A DNA stretch of 64,000 nucleotides, from positions 8,101 to 72,100 of the forward strand of contig CAYPET010000011.1 in NCBI GenBank assembly GCA_964409905.1. Reading direction: 5' to 3'. The notes beneath the pieces were generated by a model. That model had not been told where the DNA came from. It did no database searches and saw only the letters and a list, made by a program, of their open reading frames with translations. Shown here in pieces: positions 19,355 through 27,633 of the stretch; the first letter of the stretch is position 1; every line of letters begins with the position of its first letter. This DNA is from JAGNRR01 sp964409905. GTDB taxonomy: Bacteria; Bacteroidota; Bacteroidia; Chitinophagales; Chitinophagaceae. A program made the translations under genes and the position numbers.

Positions 19355-20094
19355 TAAAAAATGTGGGCTGGATATTCAACCTGTATAAGCTGCAGGCCTT
19401 TGGCTTCTGCACTAAATTCAGCCTCTTGACAGTCATTCGCGTCAATTATTCGTTGTAAATCGTCTAGTGTAATTTTTCCTCTTCCTACTAATAGAGAAGT
19501 TCCTACCATTGCCCTTACCATACCACGAAGAAAGCGATTACCTTTGACCCGAAATTTTAGAAAGTCATCATGAATTTCCCATTGAACTTCTTCAAGTTGA
19601 CAATTAAAATTATTTACTTCTGTGTGGCGTTTACAAAAACTTTGATAATAGGTGTTTTGTAAAAACAGTGTGGCTGCGGCTTGTAATTTTTCATAATCTA
19701 ATTTGAAAGGGTAGAAGTATCCAAAGTCTTTTAAGAACGGATTTTTTGTTTGATAGACAATATACTCATAAGTTCTCGATAGCGCATCAAAACGACTATG
19801 AGCATTTGGCTGCATAAGGCTTATGTTGCGAATAATTATATCTTCATGCAGTATGGCATTGGCGTTATAGACTAATGTAGTCGGTAAATTTTGGTTGTAA
19901 TCGAAGTGCAAAAAATTTTGTCTGGCATGTACACCTGTATCGGTTCTGCTACTTGTTGTTGTTTCGACAGTATTGCGCAAAATTACTGCTAAGGCAGTTT
20001 CTACCAATCCTTGAATGGTGGGTTGATTTGGTTGTTTTTGAAAGCCGCAAAACGCACTTCCTTTGTAAGCGACTTCTATAAAAAATCGAGCCAT
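19351..20094 (-). CDS. truA: tRNA pseudouridine(38-40) synthase TruA
   Basis: TruA isomerises uridines 38, 39 and 40 in the anticodon stem of many tRNAs. The catalytic Asp lies in SSRTDTGVHARQN (about residue 52). The N-terminal VAYKGSAFCGFQKQPNQPTIQG and C-terminal GNRFLRGMVRAMVG are family signatures. The 247-residue length is normal. It follows the lytic transglycosylase gene by 8 nt on the minus strand, the third gene of a tatA-transglycosylase-truA run, and overlaps map by four bases at its 3' end. Confidence 0.95.
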   Translation of the reverse strand: MARFFIEVAYKGSAFCGFQKQPNQPTIQGLVETALAVILRNTVETTTSSRTDTGVHARQNFLHFDYNQNLPTTLVYNANAILHEDIIIRNISLMQPNAHSRFDALSRTYEYIVYQTKNPFLKDFGYFYPFKLDYEKLQAAATLFLQNTYYQSFCKRHTEVNNFNCQLEEVQWEIHDDFLKFRVKGNRFLRGMVRAMVGTSLLVGRGKITLDDLQRIIDANDCQEAEFSAEAKGLQLIQVEYPAHIFY

Positions 20095-20102
20095 CCTAAC
20101 AT

Positions 20103-21311
20103 CTATTGCAAACCTTTTCGATCAAGGTATGCACGTGATTCTTTAGTGATTTTCGTTTTTTTCAATATGAATGTTTCCAATTTGTCAACTGGTATCCGTA
20201 AATATATTGGTGCCTCAGCTGTTAATATTTCTGTATCAAATTTTGGATTCCAACGGCGCAATGTATTGATATCAAATTGAAGTTGGTCACTAATTACATC
20301 TAAATGATAGGTGCCCTTTACTTTCAAAATGGCAATATTATCCAATTCTGCAGGTGCTATTTTTGGTTGACCTTCTTTAAAGGTTATCACGCCATTTTCT
20401 ATTACCGGGTTATCGTCATAGGCAGATGCTAGTGTCCCAAAGTTTGGGCTGGGAGCCTTTGTGCCAAATGGATATCGTCCCAAAGCCAACGCTCTCGAAT
20501 CTTTATCCAAGAAAAGAGAAGTTGCAATGAAAGCCATAACGTGATTTCTTGTTTCACGAGGTAATTTGTCCTTAATATCCCAATAGCTATTTCCTTTTGT
20601 TTGATTTAATACTCTGGTGATATTACCAGGTCCCCAATTATATCCAGCAACAGCCAAAAGCCAGTCGTTATTAAACATACGATTTAGCTGTTCCAAATAC
20701 TTTGCAGCGGCCTTAGTGCTCTTATAAAAGTCGATTCTTTCATCCACTCTTTCATCTACTCGTAATCCTAATAATCTTCCTGTCTCAGGCATAAATTGCC
20801 AAGGACCTCGCGCGCCAACGGAGGATAGCGCCTCAAAATTCATAGCACTTTCTATCACAGCTAATGCCTTTAATTCTGTTGGCAGATTATGTCTTCTTAA
20901 AACATTTTCAATAAATGAGAAATGTGAACGATGTTGTGATTTTATTCGGGTAAGTTTATTATAATGATTATTGAAATAATTCGTTATAAAAGATTGTATA
21001 AATTCAGTATGCTTACCGTAAATGCTAGGATCGATATGAACATTGGCTATTCGATGTGGCTGAACTCTTTCGTCAATCACTTCAATTTCGTTTCTTTTTT
21101 CAACGAACCTTGAACTGTCAATTTCTTTGTTGCTTTTGATGATTTTTGCTCCTGCTGGAATCATGCTGGCATCGGCAATAGGAATGATGCGAACATTCGC
21201 CTTCTGTTTTTCTTTTTCATCCATCATGGAAGTTGCCTGACCCACTGATTGATAACTTACAGAAAAAAAGAATACGGTAAGGATACTATTTATAATAAAC
21301 TGTCTTTTCAC
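20103..21311 (-). CDS. Lytic transglycosylase (SLT/MltD-like)
   Basis: This 402-residue exported protein has a signal peptide (MKRQFIINSILTVFFFSVSYQSVG). It also has a GH23 lytic transglycosylase domain in the middle: catalytic Glu in ALAVIESAMNFEALSSVGARGPWQFMP, then AVAGYNWGPGNITR and a NHVMAFIA helix. The C-terminal part (TYHLDVISDQLQFDINTLRRWNP) resembles a LysM peptidoglycan-binding module. It would cleave the glycan strand of peptidoglycan with anhydro-muropeptide formation in the periplasm. It is 19 nt downstream of tatA and 8 nt upstream of truA. Which Mlt subclass it belongs to is uncertain. Confidence 0.9.
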   Translation of the reverse strand: MKRQFIINSILTVFFFSVSYQSVGQATSMMDEKEKQKANVRIIPIADASMIPAGAKIIKSNKEIDSSRFVEKRNEIEVIDERVQPHRIANVHIDPSIYGKHTEFIQSFITNYFNNHYNKLTRIKSQHRSHFSFIENVLRRHNLPTELKALAVIESAMNFEALSSVGARGPWQFMPETGRLLGLRVDERVDERIDFYKSTKAAAKYLEQLNRMFNNDWLLAVAGYNWGPGNITRVLNQTKGNSYWDIKDKLPRETRNHVMAFIATSLFLDKDSRALALGRYPFGTKAPSPNFGTLASAYDDNPVIENGVITFKEGQPKIAPAELDNIAILKVKGTYHLDVISDQLQFDINTLRRWNPKFDTEILTAEAPIYLRIPVDKLETFILKKTKITKESRAYLDRKGLQ

Positions 21312-21330
21312 TATAGTGATTCCTTTTGAA

Positions 21331-21546
21331 CTACTTGTCTTTATCGCTTTCTTTCATGCCTGCTTCTATTTCGCTTTTCACGCTATCTTTCGCATCCTTA
21401 AATTCTTTTACGCCTCTGCCTACTCCACGCATGAACTCAGGAATTTTTTTTGCACCAAATAATATTAGTACTGCAAGTACAATAATTACCCACTCTGATC
21501 CGGCGGGAAGCCCTAATAAAAAAATTGAATTAATCATTTGTATCAA
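21331..21546 (-). CDS. tatA: Twin-arginine translocase subunit TatA/TatE
   Basis: This 71-residue pore subunit of the Tat pathway exports folded proteins. It has the standard layout: a short periplasmic N-terminus, one membrane helix (SEWVIIVLAVLILFGAKKIPEF), the hinge FGAKKIPE, an amphipathic helix (MRGVGRGVKEFKDA) and a charged tail. No tatC is in the window. It is first in a minus-strand run with the transglycosylase and truA. Confidence 0.94.
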   Translation of the reverse strand: MIQMINSIFLLGLPAGSEWVIIVLAVLILFGAKKIPEFMRGVGRGVKEFKDAKDSVKSEIEAGMKESDKDK

Positions 21547-21640
21547 TAGATATGTGTGGTAAAAGTAGCATGGATAGTGAGTTATTCCAACATTTCAATG
21601 TTAAATACCAAAATATTTTTTCTTGTTCTCAAAATGTAAA

Positions 21641-21660
21641 AAGACCGCAATTGCGGTCTT
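21641..21660 (-). terminator. Rho-independent terminator of rplS
   Basis: A perfect 20-nt palindrome (arms AAGACCGCAA and its complement) is followed on the minus strand by a run of five T. It sits 27 nt after the rplS stop and before tatA. Confidence 0.85.
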
Positions 21661-21686
21661 TAGAACAAGTATTTATTGGTAACAAT

Positions 21687-22040
21687 TTATGCCATTCTTT
21701 TTTCTTTGATACGGGCAGATTTACCACGTCTTTCACGAAGATAAAATAGCTTAGCTCTGCGCACTTTACCTACCTTATTCACCGCAATACTCTCAATAAA
21801 GGGTGAGTATAATGGGAAGGTTCTTTCAACTCCAATATTATCGCTTATTTTACGAACGGTGAAAGCCTGAGTTGCTCCAGTACCTTGTCTTTTTAGGCAA
21901 GTGCCACGAAATGATTGGATACGTTCTTTATTCCCCTCTTTAATTTTATAATTAACTGTAATGTTGTCACCAGCTTTGAATTTTGGAAATTCAACTTTTA
22001 GTGCTAACTGCTCTTGAACATATTTTACTGCTTCTTGCAT
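21687..22040 (-). CDS. rplS: 50S ribosomal protein L19
   Basis: Ribosomal protein bL19 lies at the 30S-50S interface. The 117 residues contain the family core KAGDNITVNYKIKEGNKERIQSF, RGTCLKR, FTVRKISDNIGVERTFP and KVRRAKLFYLRERRGKSARIKEKR. It is transcribed alone: a TACTTTTG box lies 23 nt upstream and a strong terminator 27 nt downstream. Confidence 0.97.
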   Translation of the reverse strand: MQEAVKYVQEQLALKVEFPKFKAGDNITVNYKIKEGNKERIQSFRGTCLKRQGTGATQAFTVRKISDNIGVERTFPLYSPFIESIAVNKVGKVRRAKLFYLRERRGKSARIKEKRMA

Positions 22041-22063
22041 GATCTTGCTTTTTAAAAGGATGG

Positions 22064-22071
22064 CAAAAGTA
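22064..22071 (-). promoter_or_regulatory. -7 promoter element of rplS (TACTTTTG)
   Basis: The minus-strand TACTTTTG ends 23 nt before the L19 ATG, leaving a leader of roughly 20 nt. Confidence 0.6.
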
Positions 22072-22099
22072 GACTAAATTTTATAAAAATTGTTTTTTT

Positions 22100-23512
22100 T
22101 TATGGGAAAATACCTAATTCCATATAGGCTCGGCCCACCTTGTTAATTGAAGAAACGAAGGCTGCTGTTCGCATATCCTCAATACGTTTGCTTCGCATCC
22201 AAATGTCTCTAATTTCTTGATAGGCTCCAATCATGGTATCCTCTAAGCCAGAATATACTAAATCAACTTCGTCACCACCATGGATTAGATCCTTACGCTG
22301 ACTAGCAGTGAATTTATGACCGGTAAGTTTCTCGATTGTTTCAACTAATTTAGCATTGGTATTTTCGTTAAATCGTTTTTCCATACGATTGTAACGAACG
22401 TGGCTTAGATTTTTTAACCATTCAAAATAGCTTACGGTTACACCTCCGGCGTTCAAATACATATCTGGCACTACTAATACGCCTTTTTTGTTAAGAATTT
22501 CGTCAGCCTCTGGAGTTAGTGGACCATTAGCAGCTTCCCCAATAATTTTAGCTTTAATATTCTTTGCATTTGATTTGTCGATTACATTTTCAAGTGCAGC
22601 AGGAATCAGGATATCACATGGCAACTCCAAAGCAGCCTTATTATCACTCAGTTTTTTAGTACCCTCAAAGCCTACAATTGTTCCTTTGCGCTTGCGATGT
22701 GCCATTAATTTATCTATATTAATGCCTTTTTCACTTGATATAGAGCCTTCATATTCAGCAACTCCCACAATTATAGCTCCAGCGTTTTGGAAAAATTTTG
22801 CAGCATGGTAGCCAACATTACCGAGACCTTGAACAACAACTTTCTTTCCCTCGATGCCAGGTTCCATGTTTAGTTTCTTCATTACTTCGGTATCGTTGCA
22901 CATTTCACGAATACCATAAAATACACCCAAGCCTGTTGCCTCTGTACGTCCAGCAACACCGCCTTGTGCAATGGGCTTTCCGGTAACACACCCCATGGCA
23001 TCTACCTCGCCCGGACGTAATGAGTTGTATGTATCCACAATCCAACTCATTTCACGAGCACCCGTTCCATAATCTGGCGCAGGTACGTCAATGCCAGGCC
23101 CTATAAAATTCTTTTTTACTAACTCGGATGTATAGCGTCTGGTGATTTTTTCTAAATCGTATTCAGAATATGCTTTAGGATCGATTTTTATGCCTCCTTT
23201 CGCTCCTCCAAACGGTACGTTAACTATCGCGCATTTAAATGTCATTAATGACGCTAACGCCATTACTTCGTCCTGATTTACATCTAAACTGTATCGAATA
23301 CCACCTTTTACAGGCAATTTGTGATGTGAGTGTTGAACGCGATATGCTTCAATTACCTCAATTTTATTTTTTACGCGAACAGGAAACTTCATTCGGTAGA
23401 CCGAATTACAAGCTTTGATTTGCTCAAGAATTCCTTTTTCTATTTTGGTAAACGGAGCAGCTTTGTCAAAATTGCGCTCAACGCTCTCGAAGAAACTATA
23501 GTTTGATGCCAT
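22100..23512 (-). CDS. Glu/Leu/Phe/Val-family glutamate dehydrogenase
   Basis: This cytoplasmic enzyme oxidatively deaminates glutamate to 2-oxoglutarate and ammonia, or the reverse. The dimerisation/catalytic domain has LPVKGGIRYS, FKCAIVNVPFGGAKGGIK (catalytic Lys) and GIDVPAPDYGTGAREM. The Rossmann domain has VVVQGLGNVGYHAAKFF. The 470 residues fit a hexameric dehydrogenase; cofactor preference is not readable with confidence. It is the last gene of the minus-strand pruA-ccsA-ccmD-gdh run, 28 nt after ccmD. That suits proline catabolism because PruA makes glutamate. Confidence 0.92.
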   Translation of the reverse strand: MASNYSFFESVERNFDKAAPFTKIEKGILEQIKACNSVYRMKFPVRVKNKIEVIEAYRVQHSHHKLPVKGGIRYSLDVNQDEVMALASLMTFKCAIVNVPFGGAKGGIKIDPKAYSEYDLEKITRRYTSELVKKNFIGPGIDVPAPDYGTGAREMSWIVDTYNSLRPGEVDAMGCVTGKPIAQGGVAGRTEATGLGVFYGIREMCNDTEVMKKLNMEPGIEGKKVVVQGLGNVGYHAAKFFQNAGAIIVGVAEYEGSISSEKGINIDKLMAHRKRKGTIVGFEGTKKLSDNKAALELPCDILIPAALENVIDKSNAKNIKAKIIGEAANGPLTPEADEILNKKGVLVVPDMYLNAGGVTVSYFEWLKNLSHVRYNRMEKRFNENTNAKLVETIEKLTGHKFTASQRKDLIHGGDEVDLVYSGLEDTMIGAYQEIRDIWMRSKRIEDMRTAAFVSSINKVGRAYMELGIFP

Positions 23513-23540
23513 AAAATTTGTTTAATGGGAAAGTTTTAAT

Positions 23541-23777
23541 CTATTTTTTTTCTAATTTATTTAGTTTTCTTTCAATACAGATTAGGTAAAGAATAATTCC
23601 GGCAAATATAGTTGCCATTACGAATACAACAAGATAAATTTTACCATTTTGGTATAGGATATCTGCCATTTCCGTGTTGTCTGCATACCCCTCTTGGGCT
23701 AATGAGGTAGCGGGATTCAGGAATTGTAATGTTGTTACCAAAAACAGCATCAAAGTCTTTTTCAATTGGTTGACCAT
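23541..23777 (-). CDS. CcmD-like cytochrome c maturation protein
   Basis: The 78-residue product has an N-terminal hydrophobic segment ending in a signal-peptidase-like site (ATSLAQ), a short periplasmic stretch, one membrane helix (YLVVFVMATIFAGIILYLI) and a basic coiled end (CIERKLNKLEKK). That arrangement, and the 16-nt overlap with the upstream ccsA gene, match the small CcmD partner of heme handling. The family is short and variable, so the call depends largely on context. Confidence 0.75.
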   Translation of the reverse strand: MVNQLKKTLMLFLVTTLQFLNPATSLAQEGYADNTEMADILYQNGKIYLVVFVMATIFAGIILYLICIERKLNKLEKK

Positions 23778-24460
23778 TTTCTTAATATTTCTAATTTTTT
23801 TATTCTAATTCGAATGTCATAAATCCAAAAACCAAGCATTGTCCAACCTATCATGGCAGGCAGGCTTACTTTTCTAAACTCAGATGCGGCATCGTATAAT
23901 GCCCCAAGCGGATTGCTATCGCCAGATGCGGGATGCAATGATTCGAAACGCGCCGGTATAATGAATAGCAGTGGAACAATAAGTGCAAATGCAAAAACGT
24001 TATAAACCGCAGAAATTGTAGCTACATTCTTTTTATTCTGTATTGAATTTCTCAAAACAAGGTAGGCAAAGTAGGTTAGCAGACATAAGCCAGCGCCAAT
24101 CTGCTTCGGATCGTTGCTCCAAGGTTTACCCCATGTGCCTGACGCCCAAATCATACCAGTGACCATACCCAAACAGCCGAATACAACACCCACATTAACC
24201 AATTCTAGTGACATGGTATCTAGTATTGGGTCTTTTTTTGACAAATAACGCAAAGCATTTATCGCTGATACCAAAAAACAAATAATCATTACATACCACA
24301 TTGGCACATGGTAAAACAGATTTCTGGCTGATTCATTTAACTTAGGAATTGCCGGAATGTCCACCAACATCCCACCGATTATTACCCATGNNNNNNNNNN
24401 TACCCATGAGAGCAATAATACGGTCAACAATTTCCACCAGTATTGCTTAAAAAACTGCAT
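23762..24460 (-). CDS. ccsA: Cytochrome c biogenesis protein CcsA/CcmC
   Basis: This inner-membrane heme-handling protein of cytochrome c maturation is predicted with about six helices. The tryptophan-rich heme-binding segment is visible as GMIWASGTWGKPWSNDPKQ, with conserved histidines in NLFYHVPMW. The gene contains the window's only unresolved bases (24391-24400), which break the first helix. Removing them plus one copy of the flanking 8-nt repeat restores LLLSWVIIGGM in frame and a normal 226-residue protein. It begins five bases after the pruA stop and overlaps ccmD by 16 nt. Confidence 0.9.
   Translation of the reverse strand: MQFFKQYWWKLLTVLLLSWVXXXXWVIIGGMLVDIPAIPKLNESARNLFYHVPMWYVMIICFLVSAINALRYLSKKDPILDTMSLELVNVGVVFGCLGMVTGMIWASGTWGKPWSNDPKQIGAGLCLLTYFAYLVLRNSIQNKKNVATISAVYNVFAFALIVPLLFIIPARFESLHPASGDSNPLGALYDAASEFRKVSLPAMIGWTMLGFWIYDIRIRIKKLEILRKWSTN
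24383..24408. other. Assembly gap (10 N) between direct repeats TACCCATG
   Basis: Ten unresolved bases at 24391-24400 are flanked on both sides by the identical octamer TACCCATG (24383-24390 and 24401-24408). This looks like two contig ends that overlap by eight bases but were joined as a scaffold gap. Collapsing the 18 extra bases leaves the ccsA frame intact. Confidence 0.8.
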
Positions 24461-24465
24461 ACAAA

Positions 24466-26097
24466 TTATTTCTCTTCTAAAAATGGATAGCGGTAATCTG
24501 TTGGGGTATTAAATGTTTCTTTTATTGTCCTTGGACTCAACCATCGATAAAGATTAATCATAGATCCAGCTTTGTCATTCGTGCCACTGGCTCTTCCACC
24601 ACCAAATGGTTGTTGGCCTACAACTGCCCCTGTTGGTTTATCATTGATATAAAAATTACCAGCACTGTTTTCGAGTGTTTCTAAAGCTTCTTGCACTGCA
24701 AATCGATCTTTGGCAAAAATAGAGCCCGTGAGTGCATAAGGGGATGTAGAATCAACAAGTTTCAACGTTTTAGAAAAATCTTTTTCATCATAGACATAAA
24801 TAGTGAGTACTGGCCCAAAAATCTCTTCACACATTGTGGTTGCGTTTGGGTTAGTTGTCTCAATTATTGTTGGTTCTATGAAATAGCCTTTCTTTTTATC
24901 ATATCCACCACCCGCAATGATTTTATTGCCTTTTTCTTTTTTAGCGCCATCAACATAAGCAGTAATGCTATTAAAGGCTTTTTCATCAATAACGGCATTT
25001 ATAAAGTTGGTAAAATCTTCAGTTGTGCCCATTTTTAGGGTTTTCATATCGGCCAATAATTTCTTTTTAATGTCCTTGGCCAAGTTGGATGGCAAGTAAG
25101 CTCGCGATGCGGCACTGCATTTTTGCCCTTGAAATTCGAATGACCCACGCAGCAACGCTGTGGCAACTTCGTCAACGTTGGCAGAAGGATGCACCATTAC
25201 GAAATCTTTGCCTCCTGTTTCACCCACAATACGTGGGTAAGTTCTGTATTTGCTGATATTTTCGCCAATTGTGCGCCACATTGTTTGAAAAACGCCTGTA
25301 GAACCTGTAAAATGCACACCAGCAAAGTCCTTGTGCGAGAAACAAACTTCACCTACTTCAGGGCCTCGGCTGTAAATAAGATTAATTACGCCATCAGGTA
25401 GTCCTGCTTCGCGCAAAATACGCATTGTGAGACTAGCTGAATAAATTTGAGTTTCGGCAGGCTTCCAGACAACTACGTTGCCACACATGGCCGCAGAAGT
25501 AGGTAAGTTGCCACCAATGGCCGTAAAATTAAAGGGCGTTACCGCCAATACGAAACCTTCTAAGGGTCTGTACTGCACACGGTTGTATACCCCTTCACTT
25601 GATATGGGTTGTTGTGAATAAATCTCACTCAGAAAATGAACGTTAAAGCGCAAGAAGTCTATCAATTCGCAAGTACTGTCAATTTCTGCCTGAAAAGCAT
25701 TTTTGCTTTGCCCAAGCATAGTGGCCGCCAACATATCATAGCGATATTTACCGGCAATCAAATCAGCAGCTTTCAAAAAAATAGAAGCCCGTTGTTCCCA
25801 TGACATTGCAGACCAGCTTGATTTAGCTTTTAGTGCAGCATTAATCGCTTGAGTAACATGTTTTTTTTCACCTTTATGAAATACACCTAGGGTATGTTTT
25901 AATTCGTGGGGTGGGTGAATGCTTTGTTTGACACCTGAGTAGACCTCCTCACCGCCTATGTATTGGGGTATTTCAATTTGAGTGCTTTTGGCACGTTTTA
26001 ATGCTTCTTTTAATTTTTTCTTTTCCTCCGACCCTTTGGCAAAACTTTTTACAGGTTCGTTTTTTGGGGTCGGAAAATAGAAATATCCGTTACTCAT
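24466..26097 (-). CDS. pruA: L-glutamate gamma-semialdehyde dehydrogenase (P5C dehydrogenase)
   Basis: PruA oxidises glutamate semialdehyde (from proline via P5C) to glutamate with NAD+. Family motifs include VAVTPFNFTAIGGNLPTSAA, VWKPAETQ, FTGSTGVFQTMW, VGETGGKDF (catalytic Glu) and FQGQKCSAASRAY (catalytic Cys), plus EEIFGPVLTIYVY. I choose the ATG at 26097 (MSNGYFYFP), giving 543 residues, the usual length. The frame stays open 41 codons further up, but a TATCTTTG promoter box lies in that extension. The stand-alone enzyme has no PutA proline dehydrogenase domain. It leads the operon with ccsA, ccmD and gdh. Confidence 0.94.
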   Translation of the reverse strand: MSNGYFYFPTPKNEPVKSFAKGSEEKKKLKEALKRAKSTQIEIPQYIGGEEVYSGVKQSIHPPHELKHTLGVFHKGEKKHVTQAINAALKAKSSWSAMSWEQRASIFLKAADLIAGKYRYDMLAATMLGQSKNAFQAEIDSTCELIDFLRFNVHFLSEIYSQQPISSEGVYNRVQYRPLEGFVLAVTPFNFTAIGGNLPTSAAMCGNVVVWKPAETQIYSASLTMRILREAGLPDGVINLIYSRGPEVGEVCFSHKDFAGVHFTGSTGVFQTMWRTIGENISKYRTYPRIVGETGGKDFVMVHPSANVDEVATALLRGSFEFQGQKCSAASRAYLPSNLAKDIKKKLLADMKTLKMGTTEDFTNFINAVIDEKAFNSITAYVDGAKKEKGNKIIAGGGYDKKKGYFIEPTIIETTNPNATTMCEEIFGPVLTIYVYDEKDFSKTLKLVDSTSPYALTGSIFAKDRFAVQEALETLENSAGNFYINDKPTGAVVGQQPFGGGRASGTNDKAGSMINLYRWLSPRTIKETFNTPTDYRYPFLEEK

Positions 26098-26121
26098 GAT
26101 GCGTAAAATTTTTGTGAGTTG

Positions 26122-26129
26122 CAAAGATA
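26122..26129 (-). promoter_or_regulatory. -7 promoter element of pruA operon (TATCTTTG)
   Basis: The minus-strand TATCTTTG lies 24 nt before the PruA ATG and supports the shorter start. Confidence 0.6.
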
Positions 26130-26235
26130 GCGTATATTTTGCTTGGGGATGTTGAGCAGGTTTGGCTTTTTTGTTTTTTGTGCTTTCTACAAAAGTTGGA
26201 TGGGACAGAAGGGGTAGCATTGAGAATGGAAGACG

Positions 26236-26243
26236 TACTTTTG
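26236..26243 (+). promoter_or_regulatory. -7 promoter element of small membrane protein-lpxB (TACTTTTG)
   Basis: TACTTTTG is followed by four bases and the ATG at 26248, so a leaderless transcript for the lpxB pair is predicted. It is divergent from the pruA promoter about 110 nt away. Confidence 0.6.
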
Positions 26244-26247
26244 GGTC

Positions 26248-26547
26248 ATGTTACGAAACAACTATTTGTTTGGCTTTTTTTTAGGAGCTATCATTCCTTT
26301 GTTGGGTATTTGTATGGTTTATATCATTCGATACATGCCGAAGGATGTCAGTGTAGCTTACTTTATAGAGATATTACAACAAAATCCAAGGGCTATTTCG
26401 TCTACCCTTTCTTTGGGTTTGATTGCCTGCATTCCATTATTCACTTATTACAAGAATAGGCGATTATATAAAACACTCTATGGGATTTTTGTGGCAGTGG
26501 CAATTTATGCCTTGATCGTTGTGGGGTACAAATTTGATTTCTTTTAG
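26248..26547 (+). CDS. Small three-helix membrane protein upstream of lpxB
   Basis: This 99-residue protein has three hydrophobic helices: about residues 7-28, 50-66 (STLSLGLIACIPLFTYY) and 75-95. A basic loop YKNRRLYKT lies between the second and third. I do not recognise a named family. It ends three bases before the lpxB ATG and shares its promoter, so a role in the envelope is plausible by association only. It could also be a stability or targeting partner of LpxB, but nothing in the sequence shows that. Confidence 0.75.
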   Translation: MLRNNYLFGFFLGAIIPLLGICMVYIIRYMPKDVSVAYFIEILQQNPRAISSTLSLGLIACIPLFTYYKNRRLYKTLYGIFVAVAIYALIVVGYKFDFF

Positions 26548-26550
26548 GGT

Positions 26551-27633
26551 ATGAAAATTTTTATTGTAGCTGGTGAGGCTAGTGGGGATATGCATGCTGC
26601 CAATTTGGTCAAGCAAATAAAACAGCGACATGCCAATGTCGAATTAGAAGGCTGGGGAGGTGATAAAATGGAGGCTGCAGGGGTGCGAATTCATAAACAT
26701 ATATCTTCCTTAGCATTTATGGGTTTCGTAGAGGTTTTACGAAACTTAAAAACAATACTCAGAAATTTTAAACTCATTAAAAGTCAAATATTGACTTTCC
26801 AGCCGGATGCTATTGTGTTGGTTGATTATCCCGGCTTTAATTTACGATTAGCGCAGTGGCTTAAAACCCTGAACTTTAATGTGATATATTATATTGCTCC
26901 GCAAGTTTGGGCTTGGAAAGAGAATCGCGTACAAAAATTGAAAAGGTACACGGATAAGATTTTGTGTATTCTACCCTTTGAGAAAGAATTTTTTGCCAGG
27001 CATAATGTTGCGGTTGATTATGTAGGGCATCCATTGCTGGAGCAAATCCGATTCGAGGTGGGTGAGCGCAAAGAGATTATTGCATTGCTACCCGGAAGCA
27101 GATTGCAAGAGGTATCGGCAATGTTGCCTATAATGCTGAGTGTGATGGATGCGTTTGATAATTATTATTTTAAAATTGCCAAATCTTCTAATCTAAGCAA
27201 AAAGGTTTATGAAAAAATAATAGGCAATAAACCAGTAGAGATTTATGAGAAAGGTTCGGCATCATTGTTATCTCAGGCTAAGTTTGCTTTGGTTACGTCG
27301 GGCACCGCGACCTTAGAGACTGCCTTATATGCCGTGCCCCAGATAGTTTGTTACAAAAGCGGTTCTATTTCTTATCAGATAGCCAAAAGACTGATTAAAG
27401 TTCCCTACATATCCTTGGTCAATCTTATTGCTAATAAAGAAGTGGTGAAAGAATTAATACAACAAGATTTTAATTCAGAGAACTTGAAAATAGAATTGAA
27501 GAAGCTGGGTCAACCGGCCATACGACAACAAATGTTAGATGACTATCAGGCTATTACGAAACTGCTTGGTGACGGTACAGCCTCTGCTAAAGCAGCCCAA
27601 ATCATTATTGATTACTTAAATAGTAAGCGATAA
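26551..27633 (+). CDS. lpxB: Lipid-A-disaccharide synthase
   Basis: LpxB (GT19) condenses UDP-diacylglucosamine with lipid X to form the lipid A disaccharide at the inner membrane. Motifs seen are the N-terminal VAGEASGDMHAANLV, GWGGDKMEAAG, DYPGFNLRLA, YYIAPQVWAWKENR and the UDP-site region LLPGSRLQEV followed by TSGTATLETAL. The 360 residues are close to the family norm. It is coupled to the small membrane protein three bases upstream. The 3' end overlaps the convergent DUF6728 gene by 22 nt. Confidence 0.95.
   Translation: MKIFIVAGEASGDMHAANLVKQIKQRHANVELEGWGGDKMEAAGVRIHKHISSLAFMGFVEVLRNLKTILRNFKLIKSQILTFQPDAIVLVDYPGFNLRLAQWLKTLNFNVIYYIAPQVWAWKENRVQKLKRYTDKILCILPFEKEFFARHNVAVDYVGHPLLEQIRFEVGERKEIIALLPGSRLQEVSAMLPIMLSVMDAFDNYYFKIAKSSNLSKKVYEKIIGNKPVEIYEKGSASLLSQAKFALVTSGTATLETALYAVPQIVCYKSGSISYQIAKRLIKVPYISLVNLIANKEVVKELIQQDFNSENLKIELKKLGQPAIRQQMLDDYQAITKLLGDGTASAKAAQIIIDYLNSKR

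Noticed and set aside
26098..26220. 41-residue N-terminal extension of PruA.
   Set aside because: It contains the TATCTTTG promoter element, and the shorter start gives the usual family length.
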